From NCBI RefSeq assembly GCF_013372285.1, contig NZ_CP054301.1:2892501-2956500 (forward strand): a stretch of DNA of 64,000 nt, read 5' to 3'. Below the pieces are notes generated by a model. It ran no database searches and was not told the DNA's origin. It worked only from the letters and a program-made list of their open reading frames with translations. The number at the start of each line of letters is the position of its first letter. The first letter of the stretch is position 1. Below, piece after piece: positions 1 to 8,510 of the stretch. A program made the translations under genes and the position numbers. Source of the DNA: Marinomonas primoryensis. Its GTDB lineage: Bacteria > Pseudomonadota > Gammaproteobacteria > Pseudomonadales > Marinomonadaceae.

Positions 1-428
1 TAGATGCGCTCCTCAAGTAACGATTCTTTAATAATATCGTCCAGATCAAAAACGCCTGTTTTACCAGCCTCACCTTCTACGGTAATAGTCCAAGGTCTTG
101 TTTGGAGTTGAGAAGATTTTTCTTTGGGATCACTTTTACCGTAGCCAAACTCATAGAAATTATTGTACGAGGTCGCAACATCATATGGCGACACTTTTTC
201 ACTTCGACCATAAGCTGCTTCTACTATATTTTGGAATGAGGATTTGAGCGAGGGTGAAGGAGACAAAGGATTCCCCTCCTGTAAAGCAGCAGCGACATGA
301 CCTATGTTGCCAACACCTAAAACAACACCACCGGTTACTTTCATGAATTGACGACGATTTAAGTAAACAGACTCATCTGTTATTTGAGATTCCGAGCAAT
401 CTGAAGCTTTTTTGTTACGAATAAGCAT
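1..428 (-). CDS. msrP: MsrP, periplasmic methionine sulfoxide reductase catalytic subunit (C-terminus beyond window)
   Basis: Molybdopterin-dependent reductase that repairs oxidised methionine in periplasmic proteins, working with the membrane haem subunit MsrQ. About 142 codons are visible from ATG at 428, preceded by a strong AGAGGGG ribosome site. A twin-arginine signal (NRRQFMK, about residues 24-30) is followed by a hydrophobic stretch and the family's conserved SYNNFYEFG segment, then PWTITVEGEA and LLEERI, all of which match the start of the E. coli YedY/MsrP mature domain. The reading frame is open to the window edge, so the Moco-binding core and any msrQ lie outside. It is 101 bp downstream of pssA on the same strand, the arrangement I recall from Pseudomonas. 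Confidence 0.9.
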   Translation of the reverse strand, partial: MLIRNKKASDCSESQITDESVYLNRRQFMKVTGGVVLGVGNIGHVAAALQEGNPLSPSPSLKSSFQNIVEAAYGRSEKVSPYDVATSYNNFYEFGYGKSDPKEKSSQLQTRPWTITVEGEAGKTGVFDLDDIIKESLLEERI

Positions 429-529
429 GTGCGTGTCCCCTCTTAATATTTTAGATATTGACAGGGGCTCACGCAGCTAGTTCAAAATAGTTCTGTATAA
501 GACAACTAAATCATCATTTTTTACACAGA

Positions 530-1291
530 CTAGCGCAATCGCTTAAAAACAATCCCAAGCGGGCCCCATAGACCATAAAGGCAAAAAACACTCATCAGCA
601 CTAATGCAGGCTCAAGCGCAATAAACACTAGAACAAGCACCGCTATCAAGAACACCACAAAAGGAACGCGCCCTTTCACATTAAGATCTTTAAAACTGCG
701 GTACTTTACATTACTGACCATTAACAAACCGACAATGGGAACTAACAATGCCATAAGAGTCGCTAAACTCTCTCCAGAAACGCCCTTATCATTAGCCGCC
801 CAAATAACCCCTGCCACAATTGCGGCAGCCGCTGGACTGGGTAAACCTGTGAAATAGCGTTTTTCCTCTACCGCCAGCATCGTATTAAAGCGAGCAAGTC
901 GAAGCGCGGCACCAACAGCATAAACAAAAGCGGCAATCCAACCCGCTTTACCAAGCGGCGCTAAGGACCAAGTAAAAACAACTAGAGCTGGAGCGATACC
1001 AAAAGACACCATATCAGCAAGGGAGTCGTACTCAGCACCAAACGCGCTTTGAGTTCTTGTCATGCGAGCCACACGACCATCCAAACCATCAAGAACCATC
1101 GAGATAAATATAGCGACAGCAGCGTGGGTAAAATCACCGTTCATAGCCGCTATAATAGAATAAAAACCAGAAAACAATGCGGCAGTCGTGAATAAATTCG
1201 GCAATAAATACACCCCTTTATGGGGTTGCTTTTTATCATCACCAACATCGACATCTTCGACCGGTGTTTTTTTCACATCATCTATAGACAT
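530..1291 (-). CDS. pssA: CDP-diacylglycerol--serine O-phosphatidyltransferase
   Basis: Inner membrane enzyme that joins CDP-diacylglycerol and L-serine to make phosphatidylserine, the precursor of phosphatidylethanolamine. The 253-residue protein carries the full CDP-alcohol phosphotransferase signature: D71-G72-x2-A75-R76-x8-G85-x3-D89-x3-D93, in which the aspartates bind metal. Several hydrophobic segments follow (about residues 97-150, 165-195 and 205-245). The length fits the type II (Pseudomonas/Bacillus-like) PssA, not the longer E. coli enzyme. It starts 30 bp after hemL stops and is probably co-transcribed with it. In Pseudomonas pssA follows ilvC, which is not present here. Confidence 0.93.
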   Translation of the reverse strand: MSIDDVKKTPVEDVDVGDDKKQPHKGVYLLPNLFTTAALFSGFYSIIAAMNGDFTHAAVAIFISMVLDGLDGRVARMTRTQSAFGAEYDSLADMVSFGIAPALVVFTWSLAPLGKAGWIAAFVYAVGAALRLARFNTMLAVEEKRYFTGLPSPAAAAIVAGVIWAANDKGVSGESLATLMALLVPIVGLLMVSNVKYRSFKDLNVKGRVPFVVFLIAVLVLVFIALEPALVLMSVFCLYGLWGPLGIVFKRLR

Positions 1292-1321
1292 ATCAAAAAC
1301 CTTTATATACTCGCGAATTGT

Positions 1322-2605
1322 TTATACAAGCTTAGCAAAAGAACGCTTAGCCGCTTCTATCGTAAAATCAATATCTTCTTCTGTGTGTGCTTGGGATATA
1401 AATCCAGCCTCAAAAGCAGCCGGAGCAAAATACACACCCTCTTCAAGCATATAATGAAAAAACGCCTTGAAATACTCTAAATTACAACGCTGCACGTCTG
1501 CAAAACCCTGCACAGATTCAGCATCCGTGAAGAAAAAACCAAACATTCCTCCAACGCTCACCACACAAAAAGGCACACCTACGTCGTCTGCAGCTTTTTT
1601 CAATCCAGCAACAAGGCGAGTCGCTTTAGCGCCTAATGTCTGATGAAAACCTGCTTCACTAATTTTATTTAGAACCGCCAAGCCAGCGACCATCGCAACA
1701 GGATTACCAGACAAAGTACCCGCCTGATAGACCGGCCCTAATGGTGAGATACACTCCATAATCGCTCGTTTTCCACCAAAAGCACCAACGGGCATTCCGG
1801 CACCTATAACTTTACCCAACGTCGTTAAATCTGGAACGATATCAAAATATTCCTGAGCGCCTCCTAAAGCGACACGAAAACCAGTCATCACTTCATCAAA
1901 AATCAAAACAGCACCAGACTCATCACATACTTGACGCAAGGTTTGTAAAAAACCATCTATTGGCAAAATGCAATTCATATTGCCGGCTACAGGCTCCACT
2001 ATAATGCAGGCAATCTGATCGCCTATCTCAGAAAAGCAGCGTTTCACTTCTTCAATATCATTATATTGCAAAGTAATCGTATGCTTAGCCAAGTCAGCTG
2101 GAACACCTGGAGAACTAGGCATACCCAGTGTCAAAGCACCTGAACCCGCTTTAACCAATAATGAGTCTGAATGTCCGTGATAACACCCTTCAAACTTGAC
2201 GATTTTATCACGTCCTGTATAACCTCGAGCCAAGCGAATCGCACTCATAGTGGCTTCGGTACCTGAGTTCACCATGCGCACCATATCCATAGAGGGCACA
2301 AGCTCACAGACTTTCTCAGCCATAGTGATCTCGACTTCTGTCGGTGCCCCAAAGCTTAAACCGTAATCAAGCTGCTTCCTAACCGCATCCAATACATCTG
2401 GGTGAGAATGACCTAGAATCATTGGACCCCAAGAACCTACATAATCTACATAACGCTGTTTATCTTCATCATAAACATAAGCACCTTCGCCTCGCTGAAA
2501 AAAGATAGGCGTTCCACCCACACCATTGAATGCTCGTACTGGAGAGTTAACGCCTCCGGGAATACGATGCTGAGCTCGTGTGTATAAATCTTCTGACCGA
2601 CTCAT
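1322..2605 (-). CDS. hemL: Glutamate-1-semialdehyde 2,1-aminomutase
   Basis: PLP enzyme that converts glutamate-1-semialdehyde to 5-aminolevulinate, the committed C5-pathway step of tetrapyrrole synthesis in the cytosol. The 427-residue length is standard. Class III aminotransferase features are visible: the N-terminal [12 protein letters not shown], the [17 protein letters not shown] phosphate-binding segment (about 111-127), the [11 protein letters not shown] segment (about 234-244), and the PLP lysine K265 in [17 protein letters not shown]. The start ATG at 2605 gives the family's usual N-terminus. About 140 bp separate it from the CLC gene upstream, enough for its own promoter, though I cannot place one. 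Confidence 0.96.
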   Translation of the reverse strand: MSRSEDLYTRAQHRIPGGVNSPVRAFNGVGGTPIFFQRGEGAYVYDEDKQRYVDYVGSWGPMILGHSHPDVLDAVRKQLDYGLSFGAPTEVEITMAEKVCELVPSMDMVRMVNSGTEATMSAIRLARGYTGRDKIVKFEGCYHGHSDSLLVKAGSGALTLGMPSSPGVPADLAKHTITLQYNDIEEVKRCFSEIGDQIACIIVEPVAGNMNCILPIDGFLQTLRQVCDESGAVLIFDEVMTGFRVALGGAQEYFDIVPDLTTLGKVIGAGMPVGAFGGKRAIMECISPLGPVYQAGTLSGNPVAMVAGLAVLNKISEAGFHQTLGAKATRLVAGLKKAADDVGVPFCVVSVGGMFGFFFTDAESVQGFADVQRCNLEYFKAFFHYMLEEGVYFAPAAFEAGFISQAHTEEDIDFTIEAAKRSFAKLV

Positions 2606-2748
2606 ATTTTTTTCAAATCCTATAACTAATAATTTAATTCGCTCTAAAGCAAAATAAGCAGTTTACCCACTGTGCGGTTAAAGCTCATTTACTAGACTCT
2701 ATAACTGAATACCAATGACTAAATCTGTGTTGAAAAGTACAACACGAA

Positions 2749-4410
2749 CTAGTCACTTTTTAATAAAAACTGATCAAGACGATGTCGAGAAACACGACGA
2801 AAAGAGGAATCCGATAATGCCACCAATACCTCTACTGAGTCGGTTTTTTGAAACCAATGCCACATAGACTCTAATGATGACGGCTCATCAATCAATGGCA
2901 CAATATTCGACTCCAAAGTCAGCGACAAATCCATCACCGCAATATCATCTATAAAAACAAGCCACAATTGAGGCCCCAAATCCAGAGTCTGCAAAGAATC
3001 TAATACAGAGATTCGATGCACCAAATGCCAATCACCATCACTCTCAAATGCGATATAGTCTACCATACTTGACGCTAAATTTTTTGCCTGCTCAAGAGGA
3101 ACACGTGCAGGCAACAATACAATATCTTCCGAAACGGGCTTGACAGTATGGTGTCGAAGGTAGCGCTGAAAAGGGCTAATAGTCGAAGACATTCCTATAT
3201 AGCTCAATCGCTCAACAAATACCGACTCTTGATGAAAAAACACTCTCATTAACAAACAAGCCAATACGACAACAAACAAAGCAGGGATGATAGCCTCAGA
3301 GGAGTGAGTCATCTCAATAATAGCAACCAAGGCCGTTAACGGTGCCTGGAAACAAGCTGCCATCATTGCCGCCATTCCAAGCAATGCAAACAAAGCAACA
3401 TCATTATCAAATATCAAAGCGATCTGAACACCAGCCAACCCGCCAATAATGAAAGTTGGCCCTATCATCCCACCAGGAATGCCTAGCCCAATAGTAAATG
3501 CCGTTAATGCCGTTTTAACCACTATCAACAAAAAAAGAGAATATAGAATTACATCGCCAGATAACAAATGCGTAAGCGAGCTATAGCCACTCCCTAACGC
3601 TTCCGGCAAATAAACCGCGGCCAAAGACGTTGCGATGGCGACTGACATAAATCGCACCCAAACAGACAACCCACTTAAACGCCATAAGGCTTTTTGCGTA
3701 TGCAGAAACAACGCCGACAACAAAACAATTAGAACCACTAAGGCAAAACAAGCAAAAAATAAATCCATCGAGAAAACCACCAACGATAAATCGCCGATAC
3801 TAAAAATATCCAAAGGCCCTATTAGATAGTGACTCACCAACGTCGCAACCACCGAAGACAGTAATACCGGCAATACGTAACGCTGTCGGTATTCTAAAAA
3901 AATCACCTCAAAAGCAAACAAAACACCCGCAAGTGGCGTTTGAAATATTGCAGAAATAGCGCCAGCAACGCCACAAGCCAAAAGGGTTTCAACACCATAT
4001 TGGGGCAATTTCGCTTTTTCTGCTAAATAACCTCCTAAAGTGGCGCCAAGATGAACGGCTGGCCCCTCTTTACCAATAGAGAGTCCTCCAATCAAACCAA
4101 TTGCCGCAGTAAAAAATTGAACGACTCCATTCCATAAGGGCAAATTACCGTTATGATAATTAAGCCTTTCTACAACATAGGGAACACCAACCTTATGAAG
4201 TCGAGAAGGCAATAGAGTAAACACCAATGCCAACACAATACAGGCAAGCAAAGAAAGCCCAACACGCCATTCCACAGGTAAGGATTCGAACGTATCAAAA
4301 TCTGTTCCAATAATATATCGCGCAGGCAAATAGATCGCAGCATAAAAAAATGCCATCAAGAGCCCACTTAACAAACCACACAAAGCGCCCAGTAGTGCCA
4401 GTATAAGCAA
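2749..4410 (-). CDS. CLC-family chloride channel/transporter
   Basis: Membrane protein of the CLC chloride channel or Cl-/H+ antiporter family. It shows the selectivity motifs GKEGPAVH (with the gating glutamate, near residue 115) and a GIPGGMIGPTFIIGG segment (near residue 310), and about ten or more hydrophobic helices up to residue 400. The last 120 residues are soluble and do not give me a clear CBS signature. The coordinates use a TTG at 4410, but the same frame is open and protein-like up to 4518 (FFLALFEWSRDLKKL and onwards), with no ATG in frame. An ATG at 4510 would be in frame if the seven-T run at 4495-4501 (minus strand) were one base shorter. The true N-terminus is therefore probably upstream. 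See findings. Confidence 0.85.
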   Translation of the reverse strand: MLILALLGALCGLLSGLLMAFFYAAIYLPARYIIGTDFDTFESLPVEWRVGLSLLACIVLALVFTLLPSRLHKVGVPYVVERLNYHNGNLPLWNGVVQFFTAAIGLIGGLSIGKEGPAVHLGATLGGYLAEKAKLPQYGVETLLACGVAGAISAIFQTPLAGVLFAFEVIFLEYRQRYVLPVLLSSVVATLVSHYLIGPLDIFSIGDLSLVVFSMDLFFACFALVVLIVLLSALFLHTQKALWRLSGLSVWVRFMSVAIATSLAAVYLPEALGSGYSSLTHLLSGDVILYSLFLLIVVKTALTAFTIGLGIPGGMIGPTFIIGGLAGVQIALIFDNDVALFALLGMAAMMAACFQAPLTALVAIIEMTHSSEAIIPALFVVVLACLLMRVFFHQESVFVERLSYIGMSSTISPFQRYLRHHTVKPVSEDIVLLPARVPLEQAKNLASSMVDYIAFESDGDWHLVHRISVLDSLQTLDLGPQLWLVFIDDIAVMDLSLTLESNIVPLIDEPSSLESMWHWFQKTDSVEVLVALSDSSFRRVSRHRLDQFLLKSD

Positions 4411-4568
4411 ATCGTCGTATGACCTTGCTCCACTAGACCATTTTTCCTTTAGATTTAACTTTTTCAGATCACGGCTCCACTCAAATAATGCAAGAAAAAA
4501 ACCAAACCATTCAATCCGTTATATTAAAAATTCGTAATCGTCTCAATATAGGCATAAATAATAGACAT

Positions 4569-4997
4569 CTACCATCGATCAAGACGATTTGCTAAGCACA
4601 TGTGTGTCACTATTTTGTTCAAATTTGGCCAACTGTCCATTTCACTACGGATGACATTTAGTCGAGTCATTGAATTTGCCTGAACCAAAAGTAGTAAATC
4701 TAAATCTCCGCTAATAGAATGCGCCAGCTTTACTTCAGGTATCGCGTCAATCAATGGTTGCACAAGATCACACGATAATGGACGAAATGTTAACGCCAAG
4801 TACGCAGTTACACCGTCTTCTTTTGAAATTGAAGTATGGGCATGATATCCGGTAATAGTACGATTATCTTCCATACGTCGAATTCGTTCAGTCACTGCTG
4901 AACGAGACAAATTAACTTGTCGACTGATATCCGAAACAGAAAGTCGAGCATCATCCACAAGCAAGGCTAATATTTTTTGATCATAGTGATCTGCCAC
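4569..4997 (-). CDS. Lrp/AsnC-family transcriptional regulator
   Basis: A 142-residue feast/famine regulator. Residues 1-60 form the AsnC-type helix-turn-helix (DDARLSVSDISRQVNLSRSAVTERIRRME), and residues 65-140 form the RAM ligand-binding domain, with the typical HSISGDLDLLLLV strand. Such proteins bind DNA as dimers or octamers and sense amino acids. It is divergent from the YjeH-like amino acid exporter, with 147 bp between the starts, so it is a good candidate for that gene's regulator; this is inferred from position only. The specific ligand cannot be read from sequence. Confidence 0.9.
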   Translation of the reverse strand: MADHYDQKILALLVDDARLSVSDISRQVNLSRSAVTERIRRMEDNRTITGYHAHTSISKEDGVTAYLALTFRPLSCDLVQPLIDAIPEVKLAHSISGDLDLLLLVQANSMTRLNVIRSEMDSWPNLNKIVTHMCLANRLDRW

Positions 4998-5144
4998 CCA
5001 ACGCTCCTCTCTTATTATGTGTAATCCAAATTGACGGCCACTCAGACAAAGTGCGCCTTAATGGGGTCAACTTGTATGGCGTATTGTTTATCGCATTATT
5101 TTATCCTTAGCTATACAAAATAACAGCTGGATAAAGGCAAACAA

Positions 5145-6422
5145 ATGACCCATTACAAAAAAACGCTCGGACCACTACAAGGTATGGCGATGACGGTGAC
5201 CACTTTTATTGGCACCGGATTGATGATCTTACCCGCCATGTCTGTGTCACAGGCTGGGTCATTTGCCTTTTACGCTTGGTTAATCACCGCCGTCATGATT
5301 ATCCCCATTGCATTTATTTTTGCAGCACTCGGTTCGAAGTACCCTTCTGCTGGCGGCGCTTCTCATTATATCGGACGCGCATTCGGCTCACGCTACGAAA
5401 AAGCTGTAGGCTGGTTGTTTCTGAGTATTCTATTAGTCGGTCCAGCGGTCGCCATTAAAGTGGCGGCGGCGTATTTAACCATCATATTCAAAACATCAGA
5501 CGAATGGATTCTTATCTTTAGTCTTTTAACATTAGTCGGCATGCTCATCTTTGCCATAATAGGCATGCAAACGTCCGCTCGTTTTCAAACCGGTATTGTC
5601 ATTGTGATGATTGGCACCATCATTTGGCTCTGTTTTATTGGAGACATTCAAGACAGCCGCCAAGTCATTAAAGCCCCTTCAAACGCCTTTGAATGGCAAC
5701 AAACTTTATACGCCACGGGCGTCATATTCTGGTGTTTTTTAGGCATCGAAGTCATGGCACACATGGGCGCAGAGTTTAAAAACCCAACACGTGACTTTCC
5801 AATTGCATTACTAGGTGGCATCGTCATTGTTATACTCGCCTACTTAAGCTTGGTACTGTTAATTGCCTGGCACCACACTTACGGCGACGAAGTTACTAAC
5901 AGCCAATCTCTCGCCTTACTGGTAAGTAAATTAATGGGCGAAACCAGCAGTCGACTCTTCGCGGTTGGGGCTTATGCCATCGCGTTCGCCAACGTCGCTA
6001 TTTATATTTTAGGCTTTTCTCGCATGGTGCAATCTATGGCACAACAAGGCGCATTACCAAAAACCTTTATCAGTCTGAATAAAAATGGCGCACCAGCAAA
6101 AGCGGTATTACTAGTTGGTTCAATTACACTACTCTCCATTGTTTTTTCCGAATTATCAGGCTGGAAAATGGCGTGGTTTATTGAAATGACAAATGGCAGC
6201 TTTTTGATCATATACACATTAACCTGCATCGCGGCGCTAAAATTGGTGAGTCGAACCATTCGCCCTGTCGCGATTATTGCCTTAGTCAGTTGCAGCTTCA
6301 TGGTGCTTTTTATTGGACAAAGCATGATGTTCGCCTTAATCGTTTTCTGTCTAGCATTGAGTTATGAATACATGAAAGCACCAAAAAGCCCCATCAAAGA
6401 CTCAAAACTTCCTGTACAATAG
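5145..6422 (+). CDS. yjeH: YjeH-like amino acid exporter (APC superfamily)
   Basis: A 425-residue inner membrane transporter with about 12 hydrophobic helices. It resembles E. coli YjeH, an exporter of L-methionine and branched-chain amino acids, throughout: the FIGTGLMILPA segment in TM1, KYPSAGGASHYIGRAFGSR after TM2, VGWLFLS in TM3, and EVMAHMGAEFKNPTRDFPIAL in the middle. The start ATG has an AAAGG ribosome site. It sits between a divergent Lrp/AsnC regulator and luxS. LuxS regenerates homocysteine for methionine synthesis, so methionine export fits the neighbourhood. The substrate is inferred; another neutral amino acid is possible. Confidence 0.8.
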   Translation: MTHYKKTLGPLQGMAMTVTTFIGTGLMILPAMSVSQAGSFAFYAWLITAVMIIPIAFIFAALGSKYPSAGGASHYIGRAFGSRYEKAVGWLFLSILLVGPAVAIKVAAAYLTIIFKTSDEWILIFSLLTLVGMLIFAIIGMQTSARFQTGIVIVMIGTIIWLCFIGDIQDSRQVIKAPSNAFEWQQTLYATGVIFWCFLGIEVMAHMGAEFKNPTRDFPIALLGGIVIVILAYLSLVLLIAWHHTYGDEVTNSQSLALLVSKLMGETSSRLFAVGAYAIAFANVAIYILGFSRMVQSMAQQGALPKTFISLNKNGAPAKAVLLVGSITLLSIVFSELSGWKMAWFIEMTNGSFLIIYTLTCIAALKLVSRTIRPVAIIALVSCSFMVLFIGQSMMFALIVFCLALSYEYMKAPKSPIKDSKLPVQ

Positions 6423-6494
6423 TCGCCATTGTTATTGACCTTATACAGAGCAACGCACTTCACGTTGCATACAACGCACAAGTAGGAGAGTTTT

Positions 6495-7007
6495 ATGCCA
6501 TTATTAGACAGCTTTCGTGTCGACCACACACGTATGGACGCACCAGCCGTCCGCATAGCAAAATCCATGTCCACACCAAGCGGTGACGACATCACAGTTT
6601 TTGATTTACGTTTCTGCGTACCAAATGAAGAAATTCTTTCAGAGCGAGGCATTCATACTCTTGAGCATTTGTTTGCTGGTTTTATGCGAAACCACCTAAA
6701 CGGTGATGGCGTAGAGATCATTGATATCTCTCCAATGGGCTGCCGCACTGGTTTTTACATGAGCTTAATCGGCACACCTTCCGAAGACAAAGTAGCAACG
6801 TCTTGGAAGTCTGCCATGGAAGATGTTCTTAAAGTAAAAGCAAAAAGCGATATTCCAGAACTAAACGAATATCAGTGCGGTACTTACGAAATGCACTCCC
6901 TAGAAGAAGCACAAGAAATTGCAAAAATGATTCTAGACCGTGGTGTAAAAGTAAACAGCAATGAAGAGCTGTACTTGAGCGAAGAATTCTTAAAAGAACA
7001 CAGCTAA
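6495..7007 (+). CDS. luxS: S-ribosylhomocysteine lyase (AI-2 synthesis)
   Basis: Cleaves S-ribosylhomocysteine to homocysteine and DPD, which cyclises to the autoinducer-2 signal; part of the activated methyl cycle. The 170-residue protein has the metal ligands H54, H58 (HTLEH) and C128 (YQCGTYEMH), the catalytic C83 (MGCRTGFYM) and E57. A TAGGAGAG ribosome site precedes the ATG. The gene has its own 72-bp upstream gap. Its terminator, 24 nt after the stop codon, has been split by an insertion sequence, so read-through control downstream depends on what the element brings. Confidence 0.97.
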   Translation: MPLLDSFRVDHTRMDAPAVRIAKSMSTPSGDDITVFDLRFCVPNEEILSERGIHTLEHLFAGFMRNHLNGDGVEIIDISPMGCRTGFYMSLIGTPSEDKVATSWKSAMEDVLKVKAKSDIPELNEYQCGTYEMHSLEEAQEIAKMILDRGVKVNSNEELYLSEEFLKEHS

Positions 7008-7030
7008 TAATTTTTGCTGTAGAAAGAATA

Positions 7031-7049
7031 AAAAAGGTGGCTATATGCC
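7031..7049. terminator. Left half of the luxS/lysE bidirectional terminator, ending in the target duplication
   Basis: AAAAAGGTGGC (7031-7041) would pair with GCCACCTTTTT (8483-8493) around a TATAT loop if the insertion sequence were removed, giving an 11-bp stem flanked by A and T runs: a classic bidirectional intrinsic terminator for convergent luxS and lysE. The last 11 bases, GGCTATATGCC (7039-7049), are repeated exactly at 8475-8485 and are the target site duplication. Alone, this half can form only a 3-bp GGC/GCC stem, so it should not terminate. Confidence 0.88.
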
Positions 7050-7067
7050 TAATACTGTTCACTTAAG
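7050..7067 (+). repeat. IS left terminal inverted repeat
   Basis: TAATACTGTTCACTTAAG. It pairs with 8457-8474 with a single mismatch at position 5. Further inside, the two ends stay loosely alike (GGGTTGAATT against CGGAATTGTT). Confidence 0.92.
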
Positions 7068-7069
7068 GG

Positions 7070-7098
7070 TTGAATTTAATTGAACAGTCTCAGAAAAT
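7070..7098 (+). promoter_or_regulatory. Possible weak transposase promoter
   Basis: TTGAAT (7070-7075) and GAAAAT (7093-7098) are spaced 17 bp apart and each match four or five of six consensus bases. Transcripts from here would start near 7105, inside or after the left arm of the following hairpin, so they would escape it, whereas transcripts entering from luxS would contain the full stem. This is an inference from spacing alone. Confidence 0.35.
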
Positions 7099-7128
7099 CC
7101 GATTAGGCTTTCTTAATCGGATTTTTTT
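7094..7128 (+). terminator. Intrinsic terminator inside the left end of the IS
   Basis: AAAATCCGATTA (7094-7105) and TAATCGGATTTT (7114-7125) form a perfect 12-bp stem with an 8-nt loop, followed by a T run to 7128. It faces into the element and ends one base before the transposase GTG. It should stop luxS read-through and would also fold over the transposase start region in any transcript that does read through. Confidence 0.85.
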
Positions 7129-8445
7129 GTGTCTATTCAGCAGTTACTTCTTAGCATCGATGAACTTCATTCATTCTCAGATCACTCGACCTTCACCCAG
7201 AATATTCCTGTTGAATGGATCGAGTCTGCATTAACCCTTTCTTCAAAAGCGAGCATCAGACGACGACGTCTACCTGAAGATCAAGTTCTTTGGCTAGTGT
7301 TAGGTATGGCTCTTTTTCGGGATGAAGCGATCGAAGAAGTGGCGAGACGCTTAAATATTTGTTCGGAAGGATTAGCGTCGGAGCAGCTCCTTGCCAAAAG
7401 TGGCGTATCTCAAGCGAGGCAGCGCCTTGGTTCTGATCCTATGCAGTGGCTTTTTCAGCGTACAGGTGAACATTGGGCCAATGAGCGATTTGCTCAGGAT
7501 GATTGGCAAGGGCTGCAAGTATTCGCAATAGATGGTGTCGTTTTTCGCACCCCGGACACACCAGAGTTACGAGAACACTTCGGTAGCGCTAGCAATACAA
7601 CCGTCAAGCAAAGCGCCTATCCGTTATTGCGTTGTGTCGCTCTGATGAATACGCATTCTCACATTATTCTAGATACTCAGATTGGACGTTATCGAAAAGC
7701 TGAAACGCCATTAGCTGAAGCTATGTTAGATAAAATTCCTGATCGCAGTATCACACTCCTAGATCGAAATTTTTGGAGTGCTAATCTCATGCATACCTTG
7801 ATGAACGGAGGGAATAAACGACACTGGTTAATCCCAAAACGCAGCAATACTGTGTATGAGGTCATTGAAGAATACGGAGACGGTGATGCGTTATGGCGTA
7901 TGAAAGTCTCCCCACAAGCACGCAAAAAGAACCCCAGTCTGCCTGAATACTGGGATGCACGAGCCATAACCTATGACGTTCAAGGTAAAGCTAAGACGGT
8001 ACTGACATCACTTCCTATCAGTAACTATCCTGCTGACAAGATTGCTCAGTTGTATCATCAGCGATGGGAAATTGAACTGGGATTTCGTGACATCAAATCT
8101 TCCATGCTTAACAACGCCATTACGTTGCGCAGTAAGAAAGTCGATTTAATCTATCAAGAAATGTGGGGGATGCTACTGGCATACAACATCGTGCGTCGAG
8201 AGGCGAGTCATGCGGCGGCATCACATGGTCAACGAGCGAGCGATGTGCGTTTTAAAATGGCGTTTACTTTTATTGCTTCCAACTTGATCGTGATGGCAGC
8301 GGCTAAGCCAGAATCGAAGACAGGAATGCGCCTTAAGGAGCTAAGGTCTGGGGTGTGTAATTTGTTTTTGGAGAGAAAGAAAGCGAGGCCTAATCGGCCT
8401 CGCGTGGTGAAAACAATCAAAGGCGAGATATCCGGTATCTCATGA
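7129..8445 (+). CDS. IS4-family transposase
   Basis: A DDE transposase of 438 residues that cuts and joins the element's ends. It aligns by eye along its length with the E. coli IS4 transposase: an N-terminal IS4 domain (about 15-110, with RRRRLPEDQVLWLVLGMAL), catalytic D135 (FAIDGVVFRTPDTPE), D212 (LLDRNFWS) and E316 in the family signature Y309-x2-R312-x3-E316-x6-K323. SPQARKK and ITLRSKK are also shared with IS4. The GTG start is chosen because it aligns with the IS4 N-terminus; it has no Shine-Dalgarno sequence, as the bases before it belong to the terminator hairpin. That suggests very low translation. The frame is intact. Confidence 0.95.
   Translation: MSIQQLLLSIDELHSFSDHSTFTQNIPVEWIESALTLSSKASIRRRRLPEDQVLWLVLGMALFRDEAIEEVARRLNICSEGLASEQLLAKSGVSQARQRLGSDPMQWLFQRTGEHWANERFAQDDWQGLQVFAIDGVVFRTPDTPELREHFGSASNTTVKQSAYPLLRCVALMNTHSHIILDTQIGRYRKAETPLAEAMLDKIPDRSITLLDRNFWSANLMHTLMNGGNKRHWLIPKRSNTVYEVIEEYGDGDALWRMKVSPQARKKNPSLPEYWDARAITYDVQGKAKTVLTSLPISNYPADKIAQLYHQRWEIELGFRDIKSSMLNNAITLRSKKVDLIYQEMWGMLLAYNIVRREASHAAASHGQRASDVRFKMAFTFIASNLIVMAAAKPESKTGMRLKELRSGVCNLFLERKKARPNRPRVVKTIKGEISGIS
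8370..8403 (-). terminator. Inward-facing terminator-like hairpin at the right end of the IS
   Basis: On the minus strand, GCGAGGCC and GGCCTCGC form a perfect, GC-rich 8-bp stem with a GATTA loop (8403-8383), followed by TTTCTTTCTCTC. It lies within the 3' end of the transposase gene but acts on transcripts entering from lysE. The tail is interrupted by C, so efficiency is uncertain. Confidence 0.6.
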
Positions 8446-8456
8446 TAACAATTCCG

Positions 8457-8474
8457 CTTAAGTGAACAGCATTA
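8457..8474 (-). repeat. IS right terminal inverted repeat
   Basis: Reads TAATGCTGTTCACTTAAG on the minus strand and matches the left end with 17 of 18 bases. Confidence 0.92.
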
Positions 8475-8493
8475 GGCTATATGCCACCTTTTT
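8475..8493. terminator. Right half of the split luxS/lysE terminator, starting with the target duplication
   Basis: GGCTATATGCC (8475-8485) is the second copy of the 11-bp target duplication, followed by ACCTTTTT. The pairing partner GGT lies 1.4 kb away on the other side of the insertion sequence, so this half cannot fold into the original 11-bp stem. The lysE stop codon is 17 nt away. Confidence 0.88.
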
Positions 8494-8510
8494 ACTTAAG
8501 TCAGTTTGCT

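Larger units (their letters stand above)
7050..8474 (+). mobile_element. IS4-family insertion sequence, complete, 1425 bp
   Basis: The element has 18-bp terminal inverted repeats with one mismatch (TAATACTGTTCACTTAAG at the left; the complement of the right end reads TAATGCTGTTCACTTAAG), an 11-bp direct target duplication GGCTATATGCC on each side, and one intact 438-codon transposase. An 11-bp duplication fits the IS4 group (11-13 bp is known). Removing the element and one copy of the duplication restores a perfect terminator hairpin, which confirms the boundaries. It appears intact and recent, as both duplications are identical. I cannot give an ISfinder name. Confidence 0.95.

Noticed and set aside
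6449..6467. GCAACG/CGTTGC stem upstream of luxS as a regulatory RNA element
   Set aside because: Six base pairs only, with no known luxS leader motif; likely chance.
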